DNA of 64,000 nt from Haliotis asinina (lineage: Eukaryota; Mollusca; Gastropoda; Lepetellida; Haliotidae): NCBI RefSeq assembly GCF_037392515.1, contig NC_090288.1, positions 3,651,501 through 3,715,500 on the forward strand. The letters are read 5' to 3'. A program made the position numbers and the translations under genes. Numbering within the stretch: position 1 is the stretch's first letter; each line of letters opens with the position of its first letter. The notes beneath the pieces are model-generated. The model made no database searches and had not been told where the DNA came from. It was given only the letters and a program-made list of their open reading frames with translations. This document shows positions 46,001 to 55,500 of this stretch, piece by piece.

Positions 46001-47664
46001 GGAAGTAGACGTAGTTGCCGTCACCCTGTTGACCACATCTGCAAGTGTACTGTGTGTGGAACCACGTGGCTGACATGTATTGGGTACAATCGTCTACTTT
46101 CACTGTGCACATGGATCGATCGTTCCTTTGAAAGATGAGAGATTGAATCTGTATGTTGGCTGTCGTGACGTCACACTTGAATTGGAGCGACATCCTCGGA
46201 AAGGCTTCTAAAGGTTCCCGGGTCAAGGTCAAGGACGTGCCTGTAATGACGTTCATGTAATATGGATTATGAAAAAAATATGCAGAAGGGCGGCCTAGTT
46301 TTGAAAGTGTTCGCTCGTCACGCCGAAGACCCGGGTTCGATTCCCCACATGGATACAGTATGTGAACCCATTTCTGATGCACCCCGACGTAATATTGCGT
46401 GGATGTTGTTAAAAACGGCATAAACTGTACTCACACTATGATGCAGAAATGGCATTTCACTGGTTGCAGTGAGTATGCACTGACCCTTCACTGGTTAACG
46501 GGCAGTGTGCTAACGTTTTAATCATAAAGGGCGTATCACTTGGAAAGAGCACTATGAAACAAACGCATTGTATGAACTGCAGTGAGTAAGTATACTTTTA
46601 GCAATTCTCCAGCAATGTGAAGTCAGTTGAATGCCGGAAATGACTTTCAGACATTGTTCGCATATGACACTTGAACCCGAGTCTTGGGGCTCGAACCAAG
46701 GTCTTTAAGCGAACGCTGTAACCATCGGACTGATGGGTTTGTGGAACAGACACAGCGTTTTAATGGTAAGATTGTAATGGACGTGTGAAGGAATAAATAT
46801 GCTCGAATACATTTATTCATGGTACTTAATATATTGAAGTTAAACACGTTTTACGTTACTTTACACTACAAAAACTCACAACGTAAACAGACATAATTTA
46901 ATATCTACACAGTAATCAACGCATTCATACACAAATTACCCTTGTGACGCAACGAAAGTTTTAAATATTTTTGTGTATTAGTTTCTACATCCAAAGCAGA
47001 TACCAACACATAAACAAGTGAAATGGTCTCACCAAATTACGAAATCTTGATCTTTCATCCGGAGTGAGTGAATGAGTAAGTGAACATGGTTTTACGCCGC
47101 TTCTAGCAACATTCCAGCAATTTCAGGGCGGGGGATGTAAAAATGGGTTTCACACATCGTACATACCCATGTGTGAACCGAACCCGGATCTTCATTTGGG
47201 TTACGCCAACAAATCATATGAGCACCCCTTCCATCTCCCAAGTCCAGGACCCACCCCAACTTATCGTTCCCTGAATCCAAACGAGTCGTCTCCAAAATAC
47301 CAGGTTTAAATCGTAAGAAGCAGGAGTCGTCCAAGAGGCGACTTTCAGGGATTCCTTTCACAAAGCGCTAAGGTGATCGTAAGTCACTAAGGTAACCTTA
47401 GTGCAATGTTAAAGAATGGCAGTTAAGGTTAACCTCAGTAAAGGTTGCTTCGTGAAAGGAACCCCAGATCTGTACTGAACCCCGTGTATCACGAGTACTG
47501 CAGGTAGGTTTGTTTATGACTCTCAGTAGGCAAATTACAAAATCGCCTTCTGTCTTTTTATGTGACACCGAACGCTACTATGTCTAACAGTACTCACTGG
47601 TAGTGGAGGATATCTGGACGTAGGACATGGCAAACATCAAGGTCATCTTGTGCAGCGCCCCCAT
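31989..47664 (-). CDS. Ig-superfamily receptor, gene A (9 coding exons, complete)
   Basis: Predicted type I membrane receptor, not recognised as a named family. Exons in transcript order: 47664-47598, 46240-45911, 44607-44329, 38192-38016, 36382-36248, 35465-35358, 34596-34566, 33753-33635, 32095-31989. All introns are GT-AG and phases agree, giving 450 residues. Order: signal peptide (1-22); V-like Ig (24-132); C2/I-set Ig (134-225) with DDSGKYTC; an Ig domain split by an intron (227-329); transmembrane helix (about 334-357) followed by RKYK; tail with Tyr 371, 387, 405 and 439. SIYDHI at 437-442 fits the ITIM pattern, so inhibitory SH2-type signalling is inferred. Gene B next door repeats the last six exons, which strongly supports the model. 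Expression is unknown. Confidence 0.82.
32320..32866. repeat. 31-bp minisatellite, about 17 copies
   Basis: Unit ACGATATAAGGGTGGCGATA followed by GGACACGTATC. Copies differ mainly at the TACGACACG/AGGACACG positions. It begins about 225 bases upstream of gene A exon 9, within the last intron. Confidence 0.95.
33415..33565 (+). mobile_element. SINE-B with internal deletion
   Basis: Joins a shortened head to GATTGTCTGGTCCAGACTAG and GCTGAGTGCGGTGTAAC; a run of ten T lies between. Gene A intron. Confidence 0.72.
33635..33753 (-). CDS. gene A exon 8: cytoplasmic tail with LYQELPSP
   Basis: 119 bases, entry phase 2, exit phase 1, donor GTAAGG. Contains MDSNLYQELPSP and EEGYILPIGGG, aligned with MDPNHYQELPSP and DGGYLLPEGDR in gene B. 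Confidence 0.83.
33821..33970 (+). mobile_element. SINE-A
   Basis: Head with a 10-base deletion before GGGTTCGATTCC; normal body and tail. Gene A intron. Confidence 0.8.
33996..34050. repeat. microsatellite (AAAT)n
   Basis: About 14 uninterrupted AAAT units at the end of a SINE-A tail region. Confidence 0.95.
34566..34596 (-). CDS. gene A exon 7: 31-nt tail microexon
   Basis: Acceptor CTTGACAG, donor GTGAGT; enters phase 1 and leaves phase 2. Encodes (A)LESPYASTQ. Gene B has an independent 31-nt exon with DLEFPYASTV, so the microexon is conserved between paralogues. It is needed to bring exon 8 into frame. Confidence 0.82.
34708..34870 (-). mobile_element. SINE-B
   Basis: Reverse copy from GTCTTACGCCGCACTCAGCA to TCATCGAGTCTGACC. 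Gene A intron. Confidence 0.8.
35358..35465 (-). CDS. gene A exon 6: transmembrane segment
   Basis: 108 bases, phase 1 at both ends. Encodes a glycine/alanine-rich hydrophobic helix followed by a basic stop-transfer CRKYKELKR. The paralogous exon in gene B has exactly the same length. Confidence 0.88.
35727..35890 (-). mobile_element. SINE-B, diverged head
   Basis: GTTTTACGCCGCACTCAGCA to GGGATACGATGACATGCATT. Gene A intron. Confidence 0.75.
35938..36099 (-). mobile_element. SINE-A
   Basis: Reverse copy, GGTTTTACGTGACTGTTAGC to AGGCTACCCACATCGCCCC. Gene A intron. Confidence 0.82.
36248..36382 (-). CDS. gene A exon 5: second half of split Ig domain
   Basis: 135 bases, phase 1 at both ends, acceptor TTTCAG. 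LEVKVETTHDLGMYCVSAEN supplies the E-F strands with the F-strand Cys312, which lacks its usual partner. Its paralogue is 57835-57966. Confidence 0.88.
36525..37020. mobile_element. MITE with long terminal inverted repeats
   Basis: Left end GTCCTCGATATCTCCAAGGG and onward (CGTTCCGATAAGTCTCCACT) is mirrored at the right end (GTATAGTGAAGATTTATCGG ... CAGAGGAC). Arms of roughly 50 bases at about 80 percent identity enclose about 380 bases without a coding signal. It lies in a gene A intron. Superfamily not determined. Confidence 0.65.
37072..37258. repeat. 56-60 bp tandem repeat, three copies
   Basis: GTCACGTAACTTAGCGTACT and ...CACCAGGGCCAGCGCAT recur at 37073, 37129 and 37188, the third more diverged. 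Confidence 0.8.
38016..38192 (-). CDS. gene A exon 4: first half of split Ig domain
   Basis: 177 bases, phase 1 at both ends. ARLEVTLSGDPRPDVSWWK is a typical I-set B-to-C strand segment, except that Val252 stands where the B-strand Cys is expected. Its paralogue is 58830-59009. Confidence 0.88.
38205..38361 (-). mobile_element. SINE-A
   Basis: Full-length reverse copy about 15 bases upstream of the exon 4 acceptor in gene A. Confidence 0.85.
38446..38515 (+). mobile_element. SINE-A head fragment
   Basis: CTTAGTAGTTAAAGCGTTTG head joined directly to CACTCACTCAC; the middle is deleted. Confidence 0.6.
39002..39158 (-). mobile_element. SINE-A
   Basis: Reverse copy with an altered tail end; GGATCGAACC and CTACCCCACT recognisable. 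Confidence 0.8.
39448..39510. repeat. about 20-bp tandem repeat (GCTTATTAGAG), three copies
   Basis: GGCGCTTATTAGAGGCCCC, GCGTTTATTAGAGATCC and GCACTTATTAGAG in tandem. Confidence 0.75.
39590..40625 (-). mobile_element. degraded Tc1-like (DD34E) transposon
   Basis: Minus-strand remains of a transposase spread over several frames: HTH region near 40519-40223 (GRSLVKSRPEDHQIVL), a middle part, then QHDNARTHTP and HDLNPIEHVWDALGRRL near 39758-39960, and RCLAVVNARGGHTQY at 39613. The spacing between HDN and PIE is 34 residues. At least two frameshifts and a 24-bp internal duplication near 39750-39790 disable it. Ends are approximate; no clear inverted repeats seen. It lies in the gene A intron between exons 3 and 4. 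Confidence 0.82.
39600..40519 (-). pseudogene. Tc1-like transposase pseudogene
   Basis: Coding remains of the element above, spanning the DNA-binding domain to the C-terminal GGHTQY motif. The catalytic Asp and Glu of the second half are preserved, but the reading frame is broken more than once. Confidence 0.8.
41786..42115 (-). mobile_element. SINE-B interrupted by a hairpin
   Basis: Tail and body up to CATGAACATCAG (41890) resume near ATGAGCATCGATCC (42000). Between them lies an inverted repeat of about 80 bases (GATTAGGACAAAC.. / ..GTTGGTCCTTATCTAATC). Confidence 0.7.
42930..43795. mobile_element. possible LTR-derived fragment
   Basis: TATAAAA near 42947 is followed by a 39-base segment (GACTGTGGCGTAATAAACTC and on) that recurs in direct orientation at about 43740. 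The TATA-to-AATAAA spacing resembles an LTR. A SINE-A has inserted between the repeats. No internal genes; a fossil fragment at most. Confidence 0.3.
43196..43346 (+). mobile_element. SINE-A
   Basis: Near-consensus A- and B-boxes. Lies between two 39-base direct repeats at 42.97 and 43.74 kb. Confidence 0.85.
44118..44287 (-). mobile_element. SINE-A
   Basis: Full-length reverse copy; ends about 40 bases from the gene A exon 3 donor. Confidence 0.85.
44329..44607 (-). CDS. gene A exon 3: C2/I-set Ig domain
   Basis: 279 bases, phase 1 at both ends, acceptor TTTCAG and donor GTAAGT. Canonical Ig features: NLTCSA for strand B, YTWTKGG for strand C, DDSGKYTC for strand F. An extra NCLPDC pair could form a second disulfide. 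NLT and NIS are potential glycosylation sites. Confidence 0.9.
45184..45275 (+). mobile_element. SINE-A, degraded
   Basis: GCGGTAGCCTGATCGTAACGC head and GCCGAGATATTGTTGGAAA body fragments. Confidence 0.5.
45361..45400 (+). mobile_element. SINE-A head stub
   Basis: GGGGCGATCGGGTAGCCTCG to GTTCGCTC, then broken off by a 36-bp tandem repeat. Confidence 0.6.
45401..45508. repeat. 36-bp tandem repeat, three copies
   Basis: TGTCAGCATTTCTACTACCG followed by CAAMCACAYCCC, exact 36-bp steps at 45401, 45437 and 45473. Confidence 0.92.
45625..45777 (+). mobile_element. SINE-A
   Basis: Near-consensus copy, GCCTAGTGGTTAAAGCGTTC to GCGGCGTAAAACTTTACTCA. Confidence 0.85.
45911..46240 (-). CDS. gene A exon 2: V-like Ig domain
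   Basis: 330 bases, phase 1 at both ends, acceptor TTACAG and donor GTAAAT. One exon encodes one divergent Ig fold: B-strand Cys in SLQFKCDV and F-strand Cys in AGDWKCEF, with several extra Cys (SMC, DDC, YTCRC). NAS and NMT are potential N-glycosylation sites. Confidence 0.8.
46288..46437 (+). mobile_element. SINE-A
   Basis: GGGCGGCCTAGTTTTGAAAG head, good B-box, shortened tail. Just upstream of gene A exon 2. Confidence 0.8.
46582..46738 (-). mobile_element. SINE-A, diverged
   Basis: Reverse copy with low identity and a duplicated CTCGAACC-like segment. Confidence 0.6.
47062..47194 (-). mobile_element. SINE-A, head truncated
   Basis: GAGTGAGTGAATGAGTAAGT through ACCGAACCCGGATCTTCA, then lost. 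Confidence 0.75.
47355..47465. mobile_element. foldback element, type 1
   Basis: TTTCACAAAGCGCTAAGGTGA ends in GGTTGCTTCGTGAAAGGAACCC; the interior TAAGTCACTAAGGTAACCTT is itself partly palindromic. Just upstream of gene A exon 1 in sequence order. Confidence 0.55.
47598..47664 (-). CDS. gene A exon 1: signal peptide
   Basis: Starts at an ATG (MGALHKMTLMFAMSYVQ) with a short hydrophobic core and ends phase 1 at donor GTGAGT. An open frame continues upstream of this ATG, so an earlier start cannot be excluded, but this one gives the best signal-peptide shape. Confidence 0.6.
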
Positions 47665-48439
47665 CACGCAGATGTAAACATGTGACAGATATTCTTTTCT
47701 TCTCTCGAAATGCGACGAATGTCGACGGGTACGACCTTGATAGCATTTATGTATCCGTACATTATATTTCCTTGTAATTAGCGGAATTGTCACGGAAGTG
47801 ATTTCGACACTGATTAAAAGTTGCGTGTGCCTCATTCGTGATTACTCGAGTCATTCCGGTTACGGAAAGAGGCGAGTAGTTCCGAATGGGATGTGTCTGT
47901 GGCAACCATGACCCTTTTGACCTTTCATAGTTCTTGTCCCTGCACGTGGCTGCAATAGCTCGGCACAGCCTTTCCATGACGCTTTGGTTTTGTCTTAAAG
48001 ACATTGGTTATTCGGTTCCCTGTTGTACAGGGTATAGGCAAATACAGCGTAACACATGTTAACATGTTAACATATGTGTGATATGGTTAAGTTCAAAATT
48101 TTCCACTTTGTATTGAATATTTCGCGAATAACCCCAATCTTGTACTGAAATTTCGTTGCATGGATTTAAAGGCCATATAAATATCCTATGATATAATATT
48201 TCAAACAAAAGTTATATCGATATAATGAAATCCGAAGTACAGAAATCGTGCGGTCAGTTCTTCAATAACATTATTTTTTTAAATATTACTCTTAAGATGT
48301 TAGATTATGCGTATTTTTTCATTTTGAAAAACTGTCTGTGCACTTGATATATTTTCTATTTTATTTCCTATCCAAGGGCTAGGAGACAGCATGTGTTAAT
48401 ATGTGTGTGCTTGGCTCTGGAGAAAAGGTTAGTGCAAAG

Positions 48440-48601
48440 AGAGAGAAAGTTTCGATTTACGTCGCTAATAGCAATATTCCAGCTTTATCACGGCCGGGGA
48501 ACACCAGAAACAGGATTCACTGACCATACCAATGTGGTGAATCGAACTTCTTCCTCAAGACGAGCCAAAGCTTTAACCACAAGGCTACCCCACCGCCCCT
48601 A
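48440..48601 (-). mobile_element. SINE-A
   Basis: Reverse copy from GATTTACGTCGCTAATAGC to GGCTACCCCACCGCCCC. Confidence 0.82.
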
Positions 48602-49084
48602 AGTGCAAAGAGGTGCCTATAGAGATATCGACTCCCACTGATTCGCTCCTTGACATAGGTGTCGAGTACCCGGAAGTAAACTGAGAAGAAAATGGTACTG
48701 TAACCATCAGCAAACTAGTTAAACTGTATTTTTGTCCTGTTGGTGTAGCTGTATCTCGCTTCAAAATCGATATCTTTTTTCATGCTGCGCGCGTGTGTGT
48801 ATGTGTGAATGCGTGAGAGCGGGCAAATGTCCTTTACCTATATACATGTCACGTACAGTATTTGAACGGTCTTAATGCAGTGCGTGTGTCAAAGCACACA
48901 CGTGCATTTTGCTTTCAATTTCCGTTTATTGACAGTTTCAATACAAAATATGTATTACGTTACATATTTGATACGGTTGCTTACTGTACATCCTACAGAT
49001 ATGTGTGACCAAAGTGGTTCAGTCAAAACTATTCATTTATAATGAATAACAAAATTCAGCTGTCCTATGCATTTGCTTTTCAGA

Positions 49085-49310
49085 AACATCTGGGTTCGAA
49101 CTGCTTTAGTAACCCAGGTGTTGACTAACGGGATCAGGTGGCAAGACTCGCTGATCTGGTTGACCAATGTCATATTGCAATAGTGTAGATCGACGCTCAT
49201 GCTGTTGATCACCAGATTGTCTGCCGTGACTCGATTATTTACAGACCGCTACTACATACCGGGAATATTGCTGAGTGCGGCCTAAAACTAAACTCACTCA
49301 CTCGTCTGAT
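49085..49310 (+). mobile_element. SINE-B
   Basis: GTTGACTAACGGGATCAGGT to GCGGCCTAAAACTAAACTCA. Confidence 0.8.
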
Positions 49311-50077
49311 AAAATATATATTCGTATCATTTGGTCAAATTTGTCATCAAATATAGAAAAGGCTAAGACGTTATGAAAAAAACCCCAAACTCGTTTCATG
49401 TTAGAAAATTTATTATAAAATATATAAAAGCTGAGACATTTAGATGCGTGAAAAAACTAATCGTTGTGTGAAAATATATTTTCAGGTCAACGAAAAGCTG
49501 AGATGGAAGGGAGGATAATATGTGTATGATATAGTTCCCTGATCAGTCGAAACAATGGCTTCCAGGAAGGGTAGCGTTCACCTGGATGCGGATGCGGGGG
49601 GTCATTGTTGAGCGCGGCTGATTCCGCTTTATAAATATCATACTTTTTTGTCTGCTCTAATTAGGTTCAAATCAAATTTCCCCATCATGACATTATGCAC
49701 AAATGGAGAATTGTTAGGTTAATGAGTAAGAGAGTTAAAATTTAAAGTTGCATCGATGTTATTTCAGCCACATAGGGAAACTGGAGTATTATACTATTGT
49801 AAGTCCAATATTTCTACAGCATGAAGGTATTATAAAGGAAAAGAATTCAGGATACAAAGCAGAAAACCCCTGTGATGAGTTAAATCATAATGTGCACCGC
49901 TCATCTTCTTCCATCTACTTGTAACAAAAGGAAATTCCTGGTGGAACATTGTCCGGGTTGGCAGATACGTGTCATTCTGTCTTAAAGATCCCCCGTTATA
50001 ACAACACATAATCCCTATTCCTGCTTATATACCATGCTTACAATTTACGACTCTCCCCAGTTGAAGTAAACTGTTAT

Positions 50078-50310
50078 AAAGTCCCCGGTCATCATGAAGT
50101 CAACTCTTTACAGTCCTCGGTCACCATGGAAAAAAAACTGCCATAAAGTGCCTGGTCACCATGAATTCAACTCTTATAGTAGGTAAAGTTCCCGGTCACC
50201 ATGGAAACAACTGACATAAAGTCCCTGGTCACCATGAAATCAACTGTTATTAAGTCCCTGGCCACCAAGGTGTCGACTATTACAAAGTTCCCGGTCAAGA
50301 TGACGTCATT
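50078..50310. repeat. 33-bp tandem repeat, about 7 copies
   Basis: Unit AAGTCCCTGGTCACCATGAA plus ATCAACTGTTATA; period 33, so reading frames are kept but no gene is suggested. Confidence 0.85.
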
Positions 50311-50624
50311 CGTTACTATGAAGGCAATAGCTACATAGAGGCCCTGGTACCCCACGCGAAGATACATAGTCATCTCATGCAAGGCTCTCAAATTGATAAA
50401 ATGTTTAATACAAAGAGCAAATTGTTAAATAGTGAACATTTGCGTCGTGATACGGTTTGATTAACACGGTTTGAAGAAGGGGGAGGGATTTGAGTACGGC
50501 ATTAGGAAAGTGAACTGAAGTTAGGAGAATCTGGTAGGAAGTAGACTTTGGGTTAATCTGAGGGTCGTGATGGGCTTGAGCTGAAAATACACGTGGATTT
50601 TGGTTCGAGAGACCCTAACGCCTC

Positions 50625-50745
50625 GTTTCATAAAACATAAGGTGACCTTAAGTCACAAAGGTAACTTAATGGAAAGGAAATGTTAAAGAATGGGAGTTAA
50701 GGTTACCCTCAGTAAAAGTTGCATTGTGAAGGAACCCCTGGAGTA
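50625..50745. mobile_element. foldback element, type 1
   Basis: TCGTTTCATAAAACATAAGG ... GTTGCATTGTGAAGGAACCCC, same layout as the copies at 24.9 and 47.4 kb. Confidence 0.5.
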
Positions 50746-51489
50746 GTGCTTATAGGATGAAAGTAGAATCTGGAAGACTGTAGACAGGTTGCAGTTTGAG
50801 TGTGGTTGGATTGGAGGGAGAATTTATGAGAGGTTTCAAAGACAGCTGAGACAGGTGTCGAGCTGGATATGAGGTAAGGTTTAGAAGGACATTCTGAAAA
50901 GGGTGTGGTGGTTTGAGGTTAACAATTGGACCAAAAATTAGGCTGTATCAGGGGAACACTGGACTGAGTTGGTATTCTGTGTTGGGTGTGCCAATAGTGA
51001 CATCTATTATATTTGACAGGACTGGGTTGTTTTCGGATTGGAACTATTTTCGACCATATATGGCTTTCCGATCTCGACAGCAACAAATTCAAAAAATTAA
51101 ATTAGAATCAAACAAGAAACGTCTATAACAATACAGTAAGTATTCAGTCCTTAACGTGAACATACATAAATCAGGCAAGGTTTTGAGAATATGAAAATAT
51201 CGAAGACGTTGATAATGTATTGTAAAATACCACTGACAAAAGACATTTCGTAAATCTGCTCTCACACAGACTGGCGTCTCCTGCTTGAACTAACTGGACA
51301 ATAGCCAGAGTCCCTGTCAGCATTTTCCATGTCGGCCAAGTTGTTCAGCTACTACTGGTGCTGCAGTCGCTGTTCCTGTGGTCAAAGACAGTACAGGATC
51401 AGATCAACGGCTAACGACCATCGGAAAAGTAAATAAGCATTAGTCCGCGCAACTTTAGTCAGACGATCGATGAGGAAGAGCGTGAGGAA

Positions 51490-51895
51490 GAAGATTAGGT
51501 TAAAGGTAATGTGTGAGTTCAGGCGTTTGATGGTTCCACTTCGGGGCTGAGAATGATGCTGAGATAATGTTTGGGATGAGGATGATTTTGGGCTTAACCA
51601 AGGTTGAGGTTCGACTTGAGGATGGGCATGGGGTGAGGCTGGTATTCGGGTTGCTGGTTACGGATTTCAATATGGAGTTAGGGTTGAGCGTGAGGTTGGT
51701 TTGGATGAAGGTTGGCGATGAGGATGACGCTTGGATAGTGTTAGTGACGAACATAACAATGGGGATGGGGTGGTTGGGTTTATGTTGTTATTGATGGTGG
51801 AGTTCAAGATGAGAATGCTGATGATGAAAATGAGGAATAACGTGATGCTGGTGTTAAGAATGAGGATAAATTGGGTAACTAGAAACGACGAGGAG
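51490..51895. repeat. degenerate GAGGATGA/GGTTGAGG-rich sequence
   Basis: Purine-rich degenerate short repeats (GGGATGAGGATG, GTTGAGGTTCG). Open frames on both strands here are compositional. Confidence 0.6.
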
Positions 51896-52037
51896 TGAGC
51901 TAGTTTAGTTTTATGCCGCACAACCACTGACATACAATTTCACGCATAAAAGTCTCACCACTGGCTGAGACATTGAGGATGTAACGGCGATTTTACAGAC
52001 CACTCTGCTTTTAGAAGCATAGTTTATGACTATGCAA

Positions 52038-52200
52038 AGTGAGTGAGTGAATTTTGTTTCACACCGACCTGAGCAATATTCAAGCTATGTGGTGGTGGTC
52101 TGTAAATAATCGAGTCTGGACCAGACAATCCAACGATCAACAGCATGAGCACCAAACTATTGGCAACAGACAACAATCAGCAAGTCTGGCCATCCCGTTA
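52038..52200 (-). mobile_element. SINE-B
   Basis: GTGAGTGAGTGAATTTTGTT tail, then AATAATCGAGTCTGGACCAG and CATGAGCACC; the head is rearranged. A shorter tail fragment lies at 51897-51950. Confidence 0.7.
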
Positions 52201-52257
52201 GTGGAAAAGATGGCAATATGTAGGAGGATAAATGTTTCACTGAGTCTGATGGCATGG

Positions 52258-52365
52258 GCCCAGATTTTCGAATCTCTCTTAGCGCTAAGATAGTCGTAAT
52301 TTAATGTTAATGTATGGCACTTACGCTTCTCTTAACGCTAAGAGAGCTTCGAAAATCTAGGCAAT
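52258..52365. mobile_element. foldback element, type 2
   Basis: GCCCAGATTTTCGAATCTCTC at the left and GAGAGCTTCGAAAATCTAGG at the right form an inverted repeat with inner TTAGCGCTAAGAT / AACGCTAAGAGAG. It overlaps the 3' side of gene B, just after its stop codon in transcript order. Confidence 0.55.
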
Positions 52366-52439
52366 GTTTAGTATTTAAGTTAGGGTTCGTGTTGATGTCA
52401 GGGTTATGGATGAAGGCAGAATAACGTCGAGTGGCGTCC

Positions 52440-52561
52440 TTACTGTCTTTGGATGGTGCCATCGTCGAAAAGGCTGATGTGGTCGTAGATTGGGTTGGTG
52501 GCTGCCTTGGTGGCGATGGCTTTGTCCTCAACCGATTTTTCGTCAGTCTGAATACAGTACA
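52440..52561 (-). CDS. gene B: terminal tail exon
   Basis: Acceptor TTACTGCAG, 39 codons then TAA. QTDEKSVEDK and TNPIYDHISLFDDG align with the gene A terminal exon. A second AG just downstream would put a stop in frame, which decides the acceptor. Confidence 0.83.
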
Positions 52562-55500
52562 CTGCAGTAACATAAATTGATTGCTATAGCCTATTATACT
52601 GCTACATGTACTATGCCATGTACTAACGCTTATCCAAGAGTAAAAGACACCTATCCTATTGTTTCATTTCAATTTTTCAATTCTTTGTTCCTAAAGGTGC
52701 GATGCTTCTTCCTCTGGAACATAGTGGAAATAATGTTTCATCGAATTGGGTAGCGGCCCTGAAAACAACCACTTAACCAAAAGAATGATTCCTTACCCCC
52801 AGGACGATCTCCCTCTGGCAGAAGGTACCCTCCATCTAGCAGGCTTTTCTTCAAATTCTTCGGAGAGGGGAGTTCCTGGTAGTGGTTTGGATCCATGCCG
52901 CTTGGGGTACTACGAAGACAAGAAACAACACATCAGGTTGTGAGGGAGCAAGTTATGTTTCTCGTTAATCTTTAAACTGATGATGGACGATTTTGACGAT
53001 TTTTACAGTAACCGAGACAAAATCTTTAGGGAGGTCCATTATATTATATGACATTACAGTTGGAATTTGAAGGAGTCTTGTGTTGGTTGTGAATAGTTTA
53101 CTTTCGTTTTAACTGAGTTAGAGCTTATGGTTCGATGTCAGCTGCAATATAACACTCTTTTAGCCTTGACTGTGCCCCTAACTCGTAAAATACGAGTTTA
53201 GGTTTGAATTATCTCCCCTACACTACAATGAACGACCATGCCAATTAATGAGCTTTGAACTGCTTTCAGGAATATTCCAACAAAATGATGACGGTGGACA
53301 CCATGAATGGGCTTCACACATAGTACCCATGTAAAAACTCGAACCCGGGTCTTCCGCGTGGCGAGCGAACGCTTAAACCACTGAGCTACCCGAATTTTGT
53401 ATATAAATTAACATCAAGTAGGGTTTCCACCAAATATTTTCTCCTTGATTGTCTCTGAATCCGGAAACGGGAAGAAGTTATCCTCAATCTGTTTCATCTC
53501 GACATACTTCCGAGCTTATACCAGCATACTATACTGCCCTCATCCGATGTAAACTGCTACATGTGACAAGTTTCACAAACCTGACAGTCGAAGCATACGG
53601 AAATTCCAAATCTGTAAAGACAAATGATAGCTAATATTGCCAGTGGTATAATTATATTTCAAATCTTAAAAATAACATTTAGAAAATCAAATGAAACATT
53701 TAGAAAATGAGTGAAGCATAAATTAATTCTCTGGTTTGTTTGTTGGTTAGATCTTTGCCTGATGGATAAAATTTGACCTCTTCTATTTTTTCATCCATTC
53801 CCAGATGAATATATCATTAATTAACTCATGTGTCCATATGTTATCCATGTCCATAAGTGACCACTGCCTGATAAAGGACATGTCATTTAAACATTCATGC
53901 ACTGTCCAACATTGGATAGGTCATTCATTAATTCAGGTGTCTATTGCTTGAAGAAGGATATGTCATTCATTAATTCGTTTGTCCATTTCCTGACATAGGA
54001 TACGTCTTTCATTTATTCATGCGCCCATTGCCTGACAAAGGCTATGATATATATTGTGAATATAAGTGTAGGACGCAGGCATGCGTGCTATGAGCTAGTC
54101 TTTCAGTCGAGCTCTTGACATCTTAAAAGCGGTAGAGCGCCATTTCAACAACAAAAATGGTTACCTCTTTTTATCTTGCGGTATTGTCCCCAGAATGCAA
54201 CAGCAGCGATGGTTCCAATAGCGAGCATGACGCCTACACCGACACAGGCTCCAAATCCGAACATGCGCATTCCTGGACATACAGATATGTAGTGGTATGA
54301 GTAACTGAACTTACTAAGGTTTCCGAATCCGAAAGTGCTGTGACGTACTTGCATAAAGATATGTTATTACGTCTCTTTATCAGGTTATGCGATGACGTAA
54401 CCAATAGGAATCTATTATGACGTGCCACCTTTGGAGTATGTTATGACGTACCTCCATCCTCCATTTACAGCGTATCTCCATCAGGAAGTGTTAGGAAGAT
54501 CTTCAAACGGGACATGCTATGACGTTCCTCTACAGGGGTATGCTATGACGTACCTCCATTGGGATATGCCATGACGTACCTCCGAAGGGGTAAGTTATGA
54601 CGTTTTCCCATCGGGACACGTTATAACTTACCTCAGTCAGGCCATATTATGGCGTACTTCCATCAGGGATATGCTATCAAACGGAATAGGGCTATGTTAT
54701 AATGTACCTCCATCGGGATATGTTATGACGCACCACATAGGGCTATGTTATGTGAAGACGTACCTCAAACGGGATGTGGTATGACATACACCACTGGGAT
54801 ATCACATGACGTATTTTCATCAGAATATATATTTCCACGTACCTCCTTCAGGCCGTGCTGTGGTGTACCTCTATCAGTATATGTTATGACGGACATCCAT
54901 TGGGATATGTTAAGACGTACAACGTAGTTATATGCGAGGACGTACTCAAACGGGATGTGCTGTGACATATCCCACTGGGATATCGTTATGTGTTATGCGC
55001 ACTACCACAGATATGTGTTAGGACGTATGTCTCCATTTGGACATGTTATAACGCGCCTCACACTAGATATGCTATGACATATCTCCATCAAGATATCCCT
55101 TATCCTCATCGGGATGTTTGCATACCACCATAAAGATATGTTAGGGCGTGCCTTCAGTCAGCCAGTCTGTTTCTCGTGTTTTTAAATAGACGACATAAAC
55201 ATGACCGCTTACTTTTATGAGATTTCATTTTTTCGAAAATTGCGTTTCTGTTGTTGTTCAGTATATTACCCGCATAAAATTATTAATGAGGGGTCTTAGC
55301 TTCATTACTCACCATTTTCAGCTGTGCCGCAAAGTGCACCAACAGTCTGATCACCTACAATATGAATCGTCATATCAGTACTTCAGTACAGCTATATCAA
55401 TATCTCAACTTCACACCAATACAACATGATACAGTCATGTCCATATTTCAACAAGTCACATCGATACCTCAGCTCCGATGAGTGGATTGGGGCATAGACA

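Larger units (their letters stand above)
47665..52439. other. spacer between gene A start and gene B end
   Basis: Would hold the gene A promoter and gene B 3' UTR. Contains SINEs, a foldback element and the 33-bp repeat; 48610-49080, 49320-50070 and 50750-51480 show nothing recognisable. Confidence 0.6.

Noticed and set aside
50078-50310. A repeat protein with 11-residue period
   Set aside because: Period is 33 bp so a frame stays open, but copies are diverged without codon-position bias and no exon signals flank it.
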